This document shows, in pieces, positions 13,022 to 20,391 of a DNA stretch of 48,328 nucleotides (the stretch's first letter is position 1; each line of letters starts with the position of its first letter). The notes beneath the pieces were generated by a model that was not told the DNA's origin, searched no databases, and worked only from the letters and a program-made list of their open reading frames with translations. The DNA comes from a virus, in IMG/VR virus record IMGVR_UViG_3300032116_000331, positions 1-48,328 of that record. The stretch is one strand, 5' to 3'. The translations under genes and the position numbers were made by a program.

Positions 13022-13385
13022 GCAAGCCCCCGCCGGCAACGGCTGCTTGGCGCTGATAGTCATCTCCGGCGTGCTGACCGTCGGGCTGATCGCTCTCGGC
13101 AAGGTGTCCAAGCCTAGAGCGTCCGCCAGCAACCACGAGTCCACGATGTCCGTGGCGCGCCCGGCCTGCACCGACGCAATCAAGAGCCAAGCGAGGTACG
13201 CGGCCAGGTTCACCACCTGGGGCGCAATGTCCGCCACGCACGCGCGCGCGGATGGCGACAACACCGTCTTCCTTGGCGACGACTTGGAGATGCAGAACGG
13301 CTTTGGCGTCTGGCGCAAGGCCTCCTACCGCTGCACCTTCAACCGCGTGACCGGCAAAGCGACGGCGATCGTGGTTGAGAGGTAG
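13008..13385 (+). CDS. Membrane-anchored protein co-transcribed with the repressor
   Basis: 125 residues, overlapping the repressor gene by 14 bases. After a short start there is one membrane span (about 13-31, CLALIVISGVLTVGLIALG) and then an exported domain with two cysteines and a conserved-looking block (FLGDDLEMQNGFGVWRKASY, RCTF). This resembles small secreted domains with a C...QN-x-FG-x-x-R...Y-x-C pattern in bacterial and phage proteins. Expression with the repressor means it should be made in the lysogen, so superinfection exclusion or another lysogenic-conversion role is plausible, but this is inference. Confidence 0.75.
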   Translation: MGKTEQAPAGNGCLALIVISGVLTVGLIALGKVSKPRASASNHESTMSVARPACTDAIKSQARYAARFTTWGAMSATHARADGDNTVFLGDDLEMQNGFGVWRKASYRCTFNRVTGKATAIVVER

Positions 13386-13410
13386 GCCCGAAAAAAATTT
13401 CGGCCGAAGT

Positions 13411-13452
13411 CCTACGAAACGTATTGACAGCCAATCCTACGCGCCGTAGGAT
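13411..13452 (+). promoter_or_regulatory. Strong early promoter overlapped by two repressor operators
   Basis: TTGACA (13424-13429), a 17-base spacer and TAGGAT (13447-13452) form a near-consensus sigma-70 promoter, with an A/T tract at 13391-13400 upstream. Operators CCTACGAAACGTATT (13411-13425) and CCTACGCGCCGTAGG (13436-13450, perfect palindrome) touch the -35 box and cover the spacer and -10 box. This is a pL-like promoter for the plus-strand operon, which the repressor should block by occlusion. Confidence 0.85.
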
Positions 13453-13491
13453 TCTCCCACGCCGGCACCGAAGCCGGGACGGGAGGACCGC

Positions 13492-13731
13492 ATGAACATG
13501 GCAGCTTTCACCGCGCGCCACGCCGCTGACGCTGAAGCCCAGGCCCGCAAGTGGCGCCAGGAAGCCCGCAGCGATCGGCAGAAAGCCGACGCAGCCCTGC
13601 GCTTCGGCGACCGCGAGGGGCACGCCCGCTGGCTGCGTCAGGCCGCGCAGTGTGACCAGTGGGCGCGTGACGCCGAGCGCACTGCTGATGACTTCGCAGC
13701 ACTTCGCGACCGCGCCGAGGTGCTGGCATGA
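13492..13731 (+). CDS. Hypothetical coiled-coil protein, first gene of the plus-strand early operon
   Basis: 79 residues, ATG 13492 with GGGAGGACC upstream. It is highly charged and alanine/arginine-rich (AEAQARKWRQEARSDRQKAD, then WLRQAAQCDQWARDAERTAD), typical of a helical coiled coil. It is about 40 bases from the promoter, so it will be among the first proteins made. No family recognised; lambda-like phages place host-takeover or antitermination proteins here. Confidence 0.75.
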   Translation: MNMAAFTARHAADAEAQARKWRQEARSDRQKADAALRFGDREGHARWLRQAAQCDQWARDAERTADDFAALRDRAEVLA

Positions 13732-14117
13732 AGCGCCGCAGTTGGACCCACGCCCTGCGCTACAGCCGGCATCGCCTGCGCCTCGAACTGCGCAGCCTGC
13801 CGGACTCCAACAGCCCGGCCTTTTCGCACCGGACAATGGACGAAGCGCGGCAGATCAATATCGCGCTGTGCCGCATCGGCGCCGACCTGCTGCGCGAGCG
13901 CATCAAGTGCGGGAACGAGGTCGAGTGCGATCGGAACCTGCGCTGGCTGCGGCTGCGCGAGGAACTGCAGGAAGCCGTCGCCGATACAGCGCGCCGCCGC
14001 GAGCTCGCCCGCGTCCGGTCCCTGCGCAGCTACCAGCAGGCGGACCCGCTGGCCAAGACGCTGATGGCGCTGAAGGTCAGCTTCGGCGGGCAGAGCGCGC
14101 AGGAGGCTGCTGCATGA
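13728..14117 (+). CDS. Hypothetical basic helical protein
   Basis: 129 residues in an ATGA overlap with its neighbour. Strongly arginine-rich at the start (MKRRSWTHALRYSRHRLRLE), then helical (DEARQINIALCRIGADLLRE, RWLRLREELQEAVADTARRR). It could bind nucleic acid. No conserved domain recognised. Confidence 0.7.
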   Translation: MKRRSWTHALRYSRHRLRLELRSLPDSNSPAFSHRTMDEARQINIALCRIGADLLRERIKCGNEVECDRNLRWLRLREELQEAVADTARRRELARVRSLRSYQQADPLAKTLMALKVSFGGQSAQEAAA

Positions 14118-14248
14118 ACCGCCCCGACGAAACCCACATCAAAGCCACTCGCGGCCTGCTGTTCGGCGCGCTGGGCGGCCTGTTCATCTGGTCCGTGGCC
14201 TTGGGCTACGCCTGTCACCTGATCGCGGAGGCTTTGTCATGGCTGTGA
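14114..14248 (+). CDS. Single-span small membrane protein (44 residues)
   Basis: ATG 14114 overlaps the preceding stop as ATGA. The peptide begins MNRPDETHIKATRG and then has one clear membrane span (LLFGALGGLFIWSVALGYAC). Small early membrane proteins of this sort can act in superinfection exclusion or host-membrane takeover, but nothing here is specific. Confidence 0.65.
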   Translation: MNRPDETHIKATRGLLFGALGGLFIWSVALGYACHLIAEALSWL

Positions 14249-14454
14249 TTCAGATCCACAACTTCGCTGGCGCCGTTGCTGCGCGCGCCGTCGTGATGCA
14301 GCGCTGCGCCGACTATCAACTCAGCCACGAAGAAACTGCCGCGCGTCGTCGCATGACTGTGCGCGCTCTGATGCAGGGCAAAAGCGCCGGCTTCGCGATC
14401 CAGGCCGGAAACCGCGGCCTGCGCGCCTACACGGCGCAGGGCGGTGCCGCATGA
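14239..14454 (+). CDS. Hypothetical protein
   Basis: 71 residues. ATG 14239 has GGAGG seven bases upstream inside the preceding gene, which it overlaps by 10 bases. The middle (DYQLSHEETAARRRMTVRAL) looks like a helix-turn-helix or helical hairpin. Function unknown. Confidence 0.65.
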   Translation: MAVIQIHNFAGAVAARAVVMQRCADYQLSHEETAARRRMTVRALMQGKSAGFAIQAGNRGLRAYTAQGGAA

Positions 14455-14546
14455 GCGCCGAATCCGTCCTCGCCCTGATCCTGCTGTGCTTCGCGCCCTT
14501 CGTGGCCGTGACTGGCTGGCGCTGCTATCGCCGGCGGCGGGGGTGA
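14451..14546 (+). CDS. Tiny membrane protein (31 residues)
   Basis: ATG 14451 in an ATGA overlap; the frame ends at TGA 14546, six bases before the helicase gene. MSAESVLALILLCFAPFVAV is one membrane span, followed by a basic tail (WRCYRRRRG) that would stay in the cytoplasm under the positive-inside rule. Confidence 0.55.
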   Translation: MSAESVLALILLCFAPFVAVTGWRCYRRRRG

Positions 14547-14552
14547 CAGCGA

Positions 14553-15956
14553 ATGAGCTATGCCGATTTCGTCTCGCGCAAGCTGACGCGAGTCCCGCCG
14601 ACTGGCCTTGCCGATGCGCTCAGCGTTGCGCTGCCTGCCGGCCTGTTTGACTTCCAAGAGTGCCTTGTGCGCTGGGCGCTTGGCCGCGGTCGTGCCGCCA
14701 TCTTCGCCGACACCGGCCTCGGCAAGAGCCGCATGCAGCTTTCATGGGCTCATGCAGTCCACGCCGCAACCGGCCATGACGTTCTGATCCTCGCGCCGCT
14801 GGCTGTCGCAGCTCAGACCGTGGAGGAAGGCCAGGCGATCGGCGTCACCGTGAAGCAGTGCAAGGACGGCGCGGAAGTCGAGCCGGGCATCACGATCACG
14901 AACTATGACCGCCTGCATCGCTTCGATACCTCGCGCTTCGGTGCGGTGGTTCTCGATGAGTCGAGCGTCATCAAGCACCACACCAGCAAGACGCTGCAGA
15001 TCCTGCTGGAAGCGTTCGCGCAGACCCCGTTCAAGCTGTGCGCGACGGCCACGCCGGCCCCGAACGACTGGACGGAACTCGGCACGCATGCGCAGTTCCT
15101 CGGCGTCTGCACTCAAGTCGAGATGCTTTCCGAGTATTTCGTCCACGACGGCGGCGAGACGCAGACATGGCGCATCAAGGGCCACGCCCGAGAGCAGTTC
15201 TGGCGTTGGGTGGCGAGCTGGGCCGCGCTGGTCCGAAAGCCGTCTGATCTTGGGTTCGACGGCGGCCGGTATGAGCTGCCCGCGCTCAGGGTCAGCCAGC
15301 ACACGGTCAAAGATGACAGCCACGACTCAAGCGAGACGGGGATGCTCTTTGCCCTTGAGGCCAACACGCTGAGCGAGCGCCGAGACGCCCGCAAGCGCAG
15401 CTTGGCTAAGCGGGTCGAGGCATGCGCGGCGATGGTCAACGCAGACCAGCAGCCGTGGATCGTCTGGTGCGACCTGAACGCCGAGGGCGACGCGCTCAAG
15501 GCTGCCATCCCGGGCGCTGTCGAGATCCGCGGAAGCGATGACGCCGACCTGAAAGAGCAGCGACTGATGGACTTCGCGCACGGCCGCATCCGCGTGCTGA
15601 TCACGAAGCCCAGCATCGCCGGCTTCGGCCTGAACTGGCAGCACTGCGCCCGCATGGCTTTCGTGGGCGTGACCGATAGCTGGGAGTCCTACTACCAGGC
15701 CGTCCGCCGCTGCTGGCGCTTCGGACAGCGGCGCGAGGTCGAGGTCCACATCTTCGCCAGCGACCTTGAGGGCGCAGTCGTGGCGAACCTGCAGCGCAAG
15801 GAAACCGATGCGCTGGCCATGGCCGAAGCGCTCTCTGCCGAAACCCGCGGCGCCGTGATGGAAGCCGTCACCGGCAGCACCCGCATGACCAACACCTACC
15901 TGCCCAAGCGCAAAGCAGCGCTGCCGGCGTGGATCAAAACCGAGGAAGCAGCGTGA
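14553..15956 (+). CDS. SNF2-family DEAD/DEAH-box helicase
   Basis: 467 residues. Motifs: Q-like FDFQECLVRWAL, Walker A TGLGKS (54-59), DExx box LDESS (134-138), motif III ATATPAPNDW (164-173), and in the second RecA-like domain ITKPSIAGFGLNWQHC and motif VI YYQAVRRCWRFGQ with the arginine finger. This is a compact SNF2-like translocase as found in many phages beside a DNA methyltransferase; here the methyltransferase starts within GTGA of its stop. Possible roles are remodelling or moving along DNA to help methylation, replication or anti-restriction. The pairing is known from other phages; the mechanism is not. Confidence 0.9.
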   Translation: MSYADFVSRKLTRVPPTGLADALSVALPAGLFDFQECLVRWALGRGRAAIFADTGLGKSRMQLSWAHAVHAATGHDVLILAPLAVAAQTVEEGQAIGVTVKQCKDGAEVEPGITITNYDRLHRFDTSRFGAVVLDESSVIKHHTSKTLQILLEAFAQTPFKLCATATPAPNDWTELGTHAQFLGVCTQVEMLSEYFVHDGGETQTWRIKGHAREQFWRWVASWAALVRKPSDLGFDGGRYELPALRVSQHTVKDDSHDSSETGMLFALEANTLSERRDARKRSLAKRVEACAAMVNADQQPWIVWCDLNAEGDALKAAIPGAVEIRGSDDADLKEQRLMDFAHGRIRVLITKPSIAGFGLNWQHCARMAFVGVTDSWESYYQAVRRCWRFGQRREVEVHIFASDLEGAVVANLQRKETDALAMAEALSAETRGAVMEAVTGSTRMTNTYLPKRKAALPAWIKTEEAA

Positions 15957-16831
15957 TCGAAGTCATCAACCAAGCGTCTGGCGAGAACTGGACGGCGTTC
16001 CATGGCGATTGCGTCGAAGTGGTCTCCGGGCTGCCCGACCGGAGCGTCGACTACAGCATCTTCAGCCCGCCGTTCGCGAGTCTCTACACCTACAGCAATA
16101 GCCCGCGCGACATGGGGAATTGCCGCGATGATGCCGAGTTCTTCGCGCATTTCGATCATCTGGTGCGCGAGCTGGCGCGCGTCATCAAGCCCGGCCACAA
16201 CGTCAGCTTTCACTGCATGCAGCTCCCGACCAGCAAGGAGCGCGACGGGTACATCGGGCTCAAGGATTTTCGCGGCGACCTGATCCGCGCGTTTCAGCGC
16301 CACGGCTTCATCTACGCGAGCGAGGTCTGCATCTGGAAAGACCCCGTGACCGCCATGCAGCGCACCAAGGCGCTCGGCCTGCTGCACAAGACCATTCGCA
16401 CCAACGCCACCATGAGCCGGCAGGGCATCGCCGACTACCTGGTCACGATGCGGACGCCGGGAGAAGTCGAGGATCGCGTCGCTCACGCCGACCTGCCAGT
16501 TGACGAGTGGCAGCGCCTCGCCAGCCCGGTCTGGATGGACATCAATCCGAACGACACCCTGCAATTCCGGAGCGCGCGCGAGCACGACGACGAGCGGCAC
16601 ATCTGCCCGCTGCAGCTCGAAGTGATCCGGCGCGGCGTCCGTCTCTGGACGAAGCCCGGAGGCGTTGTGCTGTCGCCCTTCATGGGCATCGGGTCGGAGG
16701 GCTACGTCAGCCTGCAGATGGGCCGGCGCTTCGTCGGCGCCGAGCTGAAAACCAGCTACTTCGAGCAGGCCGCGCGGAACCTGCAGATGGCGACCTCGCA
16801 GGAGGATCTGTTCGGGGGTGCGGCTGCATGA
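15953..16831 (+). CDS. Beta-class DNA methyltransferase (N4-cytosine or N6-adenine)
   Basis: 292 residues from GTG 15953 (GTGA with the helicase stop). Catalytic motif IV SPPF is at 38-41, and the AdoMet motif I region LSPFMGIGSEGYVSLQMGRR lies near the C-terminus, the permuted beta-class order. SPPF favours N4-cytosine but N6-adenine is not excluded. The middle part (CIWKDPVTAMQRTKALGLLH, TIRTNATMSRQGIADYLV) would be target recognition. No restriction partner is visible. Together with the C5 enzyme at 5909-6946 the phage could carry two different DNA modifications. Confidence 0.9.
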   Translation: MIEVINQASGENWTAFHGDCVEVVSGLPDRSVDYSIFSPPFASLYTYSNSPRDMGNCRDDAEFFAHFDHLVRELARVIKPGHNVSFHCMQLPTSKERDGYIGLKDFRGDLIRAFQRHGFIYASEVCIWKDPVTAMQRTKALGLLHKTIRTNATMSRQGIADYLVTMRTPGEVEDRVAHADLPVDEWQRLASPVWMDINPNDTLQFRSAREHDDERHICPLQLEVIRRGVRLWTKPGGVVLSPFMGIGSEGYVSLQMGRRFVGAELKTSYFEQAARNLQMATSQEDLFGGAAA

Positions 16832-17106
16832 CCGCCCTGATTCTGATCCCGATCGTCGCCGTGCTGGTCGCGACGCTGTATCGGACGGCGCGCCCTGAGC
16901 GCATCGGGTTTGTCGAGCGCACGGCGCGAGGCTGTCGCCCGCTTCCGCCGTTGTCTCGCCGGCAGCGCCTTCACCGCTGGATGGCCCTCTATGGACAGAC
17001 CACCGTAGAGCAGCGCATCGATCCTGGCGCGTGGCCGTTCCAGCCGAGCGCGGTGCACGGCCTGCCGAAGTCGCAGCAGGTGGATCCGCGGGAGCTGATC
17101 AGGTGA
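16828..17106 (+). CDS. Hypothetical membrane-anchored protein
   Basis: 92 residues from ATG 16828 (ATGA). An N-terminal membrane span (ALILIPIVAVLVATLY) is followed by a basic soluble part (RTARPERIGFVERTARGCRP, LSRRQRLHRWMALYGQTTVE). Coupled to the methyltransferase gene upstream and a zinc-ribbon gene downstream. No family recognised. Confidence 0.65.
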   Translation: MTALILIPIVAVLVATLYRTARPERIGFVERTARGCRPLPPLSRRQRLHRWMALYGQTTVEQRIDPGAWPFQPSAVHGLPKSQQVDPRELIR

Positions 17107-17303
17107 AAGGGCGAGCCGAGTCTTGGGCGCATACCCCGTTCGCCTTGAGCCGCGAGAAGGCACGAATGAGGAACCCCGGCGTCAACCTCGACATGCCAGT
17201 GCGCAGGACGGGCTATGCCCACTGCGAGGGCTGCCAGAGCTACCGATACGCAGGTCAGAAGGTCAACAAAGGCTGGCGCTGCGCCAGCTGCAAGGAGAAC
17301 TGA
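17103..17303 (+). CDS. Small zinc-ribbon protein
   Basis: 66 residues from GTG 17103 (GTGA). The C-terminal half has two C-x2-C pairs (HCEGCQSYRYAGQ, then WRCASCKEN) spaced as in a zinc ribbon. The upstream extension to 17031 overlaps the preceding gene and was excluded. Nucleic-acid or protein binding is likely; partner unknown. Confidence 0.7.
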   Translation: MKGRAESWAHTPFALSREKARMRNPGVNLDMPVRRTGYAHCEGCQSYRYAGQKVNKGWRCASCKEN

Positions 17304-17313
17304 CGGAGAGCAC

Positions 17314-18429
17314 ATGACTACCGAACTTGCACCGATCGAGCGCGCGAAGACCGTGCTCGCGTATGACGAAACGAAGGCCAAGCTCGCCGGGCTGGCCGCG
17401 AAGTCCGAGCGCATCACGGACATTACCGGCCCGGCCGGCTACCAAGAAGCGCAACGCGCGCGAATCGAGCTGAAGAACACCCGCGTCGAGATCCAGCGCC
17501 GCGGCAAGGATGCCCGCGAGGACGCGACCGCGTACAGCAAGGCCGTGATCGCCGCCGAGAAGGAGCTGGTGGCCGTGATCGAGCCCGAGGAATCCCGCCT
17601 GCAGGCTCTTCAGGACGCATGGGACGCGGCGCGCGAGGCAGAGCGGCAGGCGAAGATCCGGGCCGAGCAGGAGCGCGTGGAGGCGATCCAGAAGCGCATC
17701 GCCGAGATTCACAAGGCTCCGGCGTGCGTCGCTGATGCTTCGTCCGAAGCATTGCGCCGCTCGCTCGCAGAACTGCAAGCCATCGTGATCGGCGAGGACT
17801 TCGCCGAGTTCGTGCCGGTCGCCATTGCCGCGCAGGCCGAAGCGATCGACACCACCGAAAAGCTGATCGCCTACGCCGAGCAGCGCGAAGCCGCCGAAGC
17901 CCAGCGCGCCGCCGAAGCTGCCGCCAAGGCCGAAGCCGACCGGATCGAAGCCGAGCGGCTGGCCGCCGAGCGTGCGGAACTGGAGCGCCAGCGCGCCGAG
18001 CTGGAAGCTCAGCGGCAGGCGGCTGCAGCGGAACAGGCTCGCATCGAAGCCGAGCACCGCGCCAAGGTTGAAGCGGAGCAGGCCCAGTTGCGCGCGCAGC
18101 AGGAGGCCGCAGCCAAGGCCCAGGCGGAAGCGGAAGCCGCACAGCGGGCCGCGCAGGAAGCCCAGCGCAAGGCCGAAGAGGACGCGCGCCGGGCAGAGCT
18201 GGAGCGCCAGCGCGAAGCCGAGCGCGTCGCCCGCGAGGCGGCAGAGGCGCAGGCCCAGGCCGCACGCGAGGCAGCTGCAGCCGCAGAGGCTGCGCGCGAG
18301 GCTGCCGAGATCGCCGGCGCCACGCTTCGCGAAGCTGCAGAGGAAGCCGTCGGCCTGCTGGCCGAGCTTGGCGAGGGCGACCACATCACCACCCGCAAGC
18401 TGGCTGCAGCTTTGGCTAAGGAGGGTTGA
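17314..18429 (+). CDS. Long coiled-coil protein of the recombination operon
   Basis: 371 residues from ATG 17314 with ACGGAGAG upstream. The N-terminal 170 residues (PIERAKTVLAYDETKAKLAG, ITGPAGYQEAQRARIELKNT, VIAAEKELVAVIEPEESRLQ) are a conserved-looking helical domain. Residues about 190-340 form an extreme Ala/Glu/Gln/Arg coiled coil, and the end (LLAELGEGDHITTRKLAAAL) is folded. Proteins of this plan often lie just upstream of Erf or RecT-type genes in phages. It could be a structural partner for the annealing/exonuclease pair; no activity is evident. Confidence 0.8.
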   Translation: MTTELAPIERAKTVLAYDETKAKLAGLAAKSERITDITGPAGYQEAQRARIELKNTRVEIQRRGKDAREDATAYSKAVIAAEKELVAVIEPEESRLQALQDAWDAAREAERQAKIRAEQERVEAIQKRIAEIHKAPACVADASSEALRRSLAELQAIVIGEDFAEFVPVAIAAQAEAIDTTEKLIAYAEQREAAEAQRAAEAAAKAEADRIEAERLAAERAELERQRAELEAQRQAAAAEQARIEAEHRAKVEAEQAQLRAQQEAAAKAQAEAEAAQRAAQEAQRKAEEDARRAELERQREAERVAREAAEAQAQAAREAAAAAEAAREAAEIAGATLREAAEEAVGLLAELGEGDHITTRKLAAALAKEG

Positions 18430-18431
18430 TC

Positions 18432-18620
18432 GTGACGCGAACCGAACCCTGGCACCGCGACGAGTACGCAACCGTCGACGGCAAGCCGCTGATCTACACG
18501 CGAGAGGGAGACGAGATGCTGATCCGATTTCCTGGCGGTGGCGCTGCGACGCCGCGCGAGTTGGCCGCCGCTGGCGTGGCCTTCCAGTATCCGACGATCG
18601 CGCGGGGGTGGCAGCAGTGA
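18432..18620 (+). CDS. Hypothetical 62-residue protein
   Basis: I choose GTG 18432 because AAGGAGGG lies seven to eight bases upstream; TTG 18426, in a TTGA overlap, is the alternative. The sequence (TRTEPWHRDEYATVDGKPLI, then REGDEMLIRFPGGGAATP) is a small beta-rich domain. It is coupled to the Erf gene by GTGA. Function unknown. Confidence 0.65.
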   Translation: MTRTEPWHRDEYATVDGKPLIYTREGDEMLIRFPGGGAATPRELAAAGVAFQYPTIARGWQQ

Positions 18621-19369
18621 GCGCACTTGAAGCCATGCGGGAACAGCCCGCTAACCTGCCCACGGCGGCGGCCACACCGGCCCATCTGCTGCAGATCGCA
18701 GTCAGCCAGGGCGCCGACATGGACAAGCTCGAAAAGCTTATGCAGCTGCAAGAGCGCTGGGAGACGAACGAGGCGCGCAAGGCCTACGTCGCCGCGATGG
18801 CGGCCTTCAAGTCGGAGCCGGTGCGCGTGCTGAAGACCAAGCAGGTCAACATCCCGGGCGCTGCACGATTCAGCCACGCCACGCTCGCCGATGTGGTCGA
18901 CGCTGCGGTCGCCGGCATGGGGCAGCACGGCTTGTCGCACCGCTGGGACGTGACGCAGAGCGAAGGGCTGATCACCGTCGCCTGCATCGTCACCCACGAA
19001 CTCGGGCACAGCGAGCGCACTGTCTTGCAGTCGCGCCCCGACGACAGCGGCAAGAAAAACCAGATCCAGCAGGTCGCCAGCGCCGTGACCTACCTGCAGC
19101 GCTACACGCTGATGGCTGCACTCGGCCTGGCCGCCAGCGACATGCAGGAAGATGACGGGCGCGGCTCAGGCCAGCAGGAAGCGACACTGACTGAGCAGCA
19201 GAAAGCCGTTCTGCAAGACCTGATCGAAGCGAACGGACGCGACCGCGCGAAGTTCTTGGAGTGGGCTAAGGTCGAGCGCATTTCAGATATCCCGCAAAGC
19301 TGGTTTGCCAGGTGCAAAGAAGTTCTATCGGCGAAGAAGCCCGGAGGCGTCAATGCTTCCGCCGCTTGA
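18617..19369 (+). CDS. Erf-family single-strand annealing protein
   Basis: 250 residues from GTG 18617 (GTGA). The ERF signature is clear: AYVAAMAAFKSEPVRVLKTK, FSHATLADVVDAAVAGMGQH, GLSHRWDV, and QVASAVTYLQRYTLMAALGL followed by an Asp-rich stretch (MQEDDGRG). A C-terminal helical domain (EQQKAVLQDLIEANGRDRAK) may bind the exonuclease or SSB. It anneals complementary single strands in phage recombination, as P22 Erf does. Followed by a YqaJ-type exonuclease and SSB, it completes a Red-like system. Confidence 0.92.
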   Translation: MSALEAMREQPANLPTAAATPAHLLQIAVSQGADMDKLEKLMQLQERWETNEARKAYVAAMAAFKSEPVRVLKTKQVNIPGAARFSHATLADVVDAAVAGMGQHGLSHRWDVTQSEGLITVACIVTHELGHSERTVLQSRPDDSGKKNQIQQVASAVTYLQRYTLMAALGLAASDMQEDDGRGSGQQEATLTEQQKAVLQDLIEANGRDRAKFLEWAKVERISDIPQSWFARCKEVLSAKKPGGVNASAA

Positions 19370-19979
19370 GGTCTTCCACTGCGAGCAGGGCACGCCTGAA
19401 TGGTTCGAGGCGCGCCGCAACATCGTGACCGCCAGCGAGTTCGCGACGGTCATGGCCAAGGGGCGCGGCGGCGGCGAGTCGGTGACGCGCCGCAAGTACC
19501 TGCTGACGCTGGCCGGCGAAGCCATCACCGGCGAAGTCGCCGACAAGTGGGAGGGAAACCGTCACACAGAGCGCGGCAAGCTGCTGGAGCCCGAGGCGCG
19601 CGACGCCTATGCGCTGATCACCGGGGCCGAACCCCAGCAGATCGGATTCATGCGGCGCGGCGGAGCCGGCGCGAGCCCTGACTCTTTGATCGGCACGTAT
19701 GGCCTGCTCGAGATCAAGACGAAGCTCCCGTACCTGCAGATCGAGTGCCTGGAGGCCGACCGCCTCCCGCCGGAGCACGTCGCCCAGGTGCAGGGGCAGC
19801 TCTGGATCAGCGGCCGGCAGTGGTGCGACTTCGTGAGCTACTGGCCGGGCCTGCCGATCTTCATCAAGCGTGTGCACCGGGACGAGGAATACATCGCCGG
19901 CCTGTCCGTCGCGGTCAATGATTTCATCGCCGAGCTTTCGGCCATCGTCAACAAATACACACAGAGGGAAGCGGCATGA
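19353..19979 (+). CDS. YqaJ-type (lambda exonuclease-like) recombinase nuclease
   Basis: 208 residues from ATG 19353, overlapping erf by 17 bases. PD-(D/E)xK fold landmarks: NIVTASEFATVMAKGRGG, GKLLEPEARDAYALITG, ASPDSLIGTYGLLEIKTK (catalytic D and E-x-K) and HVAQVQGQLWISGRQWCDFV (motif QxQ). It should degrade the 5' strand of duplex ends to make 3' overhangs for Erf. The upstream start at 19305 lies deep in erf and adds shadow residues. Confidence 0.92.
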   Translation: MLPPLEVFHCEQGTPEWFEARRNIVTASEFATVMAKGRGGGESVTRRKYLLTLAGEAITGEVADKWEGNRHTERGKLLEPEARDAYALITGAEPQQIGFMRRGGAGASPDSLIGTYGLLEIKTKLPYLQIECLEADRLPPEHVAQVQGQLWISGRQWCDFVSYWPGLPIFIKRVHRDEEYIAGLSVAVNDFIAELSAIVNKYTQREAA

Positions 19980-20383
19980 ACAATTGGAACATCGCCGGCC
20001 GCGTCGGCCGTGACGCGGAACTGCGCCGCACCAGCGGAGACACCGCAGTCCTGAACTTCCCCGTGGCCTTGGATCAACGGCGCAACGGCGAGAAGCAGAC
20101 GCTTTGGGTCGACGTCGCAGTGTGGGGTAAGCGTGGCGAGGCGCTGGCGCAGTACGTCACGAAGGGAACGGTGATTAGCGTTTCGGGCGAGGCCGGTGCC
20201 AAGTCCGGCAAGGACGGCGCCGTCTACATGAAGCTCGACGTTGGGATGAGTGGCAATGTCACCCTGCTGGGAGGAGGCCAGCAGCAGGACCGCAGCGAAC
20301 GCCCCGCCCGCCAGGCGCAGCAGAGGGCGCCGGCGCAGCAGCCGCCCGCATCCGAATTCGACGACTCGGACATCCCTTTCTAG
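19976..20383 (+). CDS. ssb: Single-stranded DNA-binding protein
   Basis: 135 residues from ATG 19976 (ATGA overlap). An OB-fold start, NNWNIAGRVGRDAELRRTSG, TAVLNFPVALDQRRNGEKQT, LWVDVAVWGKRGEALAQYV, and a flexible Gln/Pro-rich linker lead to the acidic tip DDSDIPF, which binds host replication and repair proteins. It is shorter than E. coli SSB in the linker. It protects single strands during Erf/exonuclease recombination and phage replication. Confidence 0.95.
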   Translation: MNNWNIAGRVGRDAELRRTSGDTAVLNFPVALDQRRNGEKQTLWVDVAVWGKRGEALAQYVTKGTVISVSGEAGAKSGKDGAVYMKLDVGMSGNVTLLGGGQQQDRSERPARQAQQRAPAQQPPASEFDDSDIPF

Positions 20384-20391
20384 GAGATCGC

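Noticed and set aside
17263-18780. 505-codon minus-strand open frame
   Set aside because: Antisense of the coiled-coil gene; Leu/Gly/Phe-rich translation is what Ala/Glu/Gln-rich helices give on the opposite strand.
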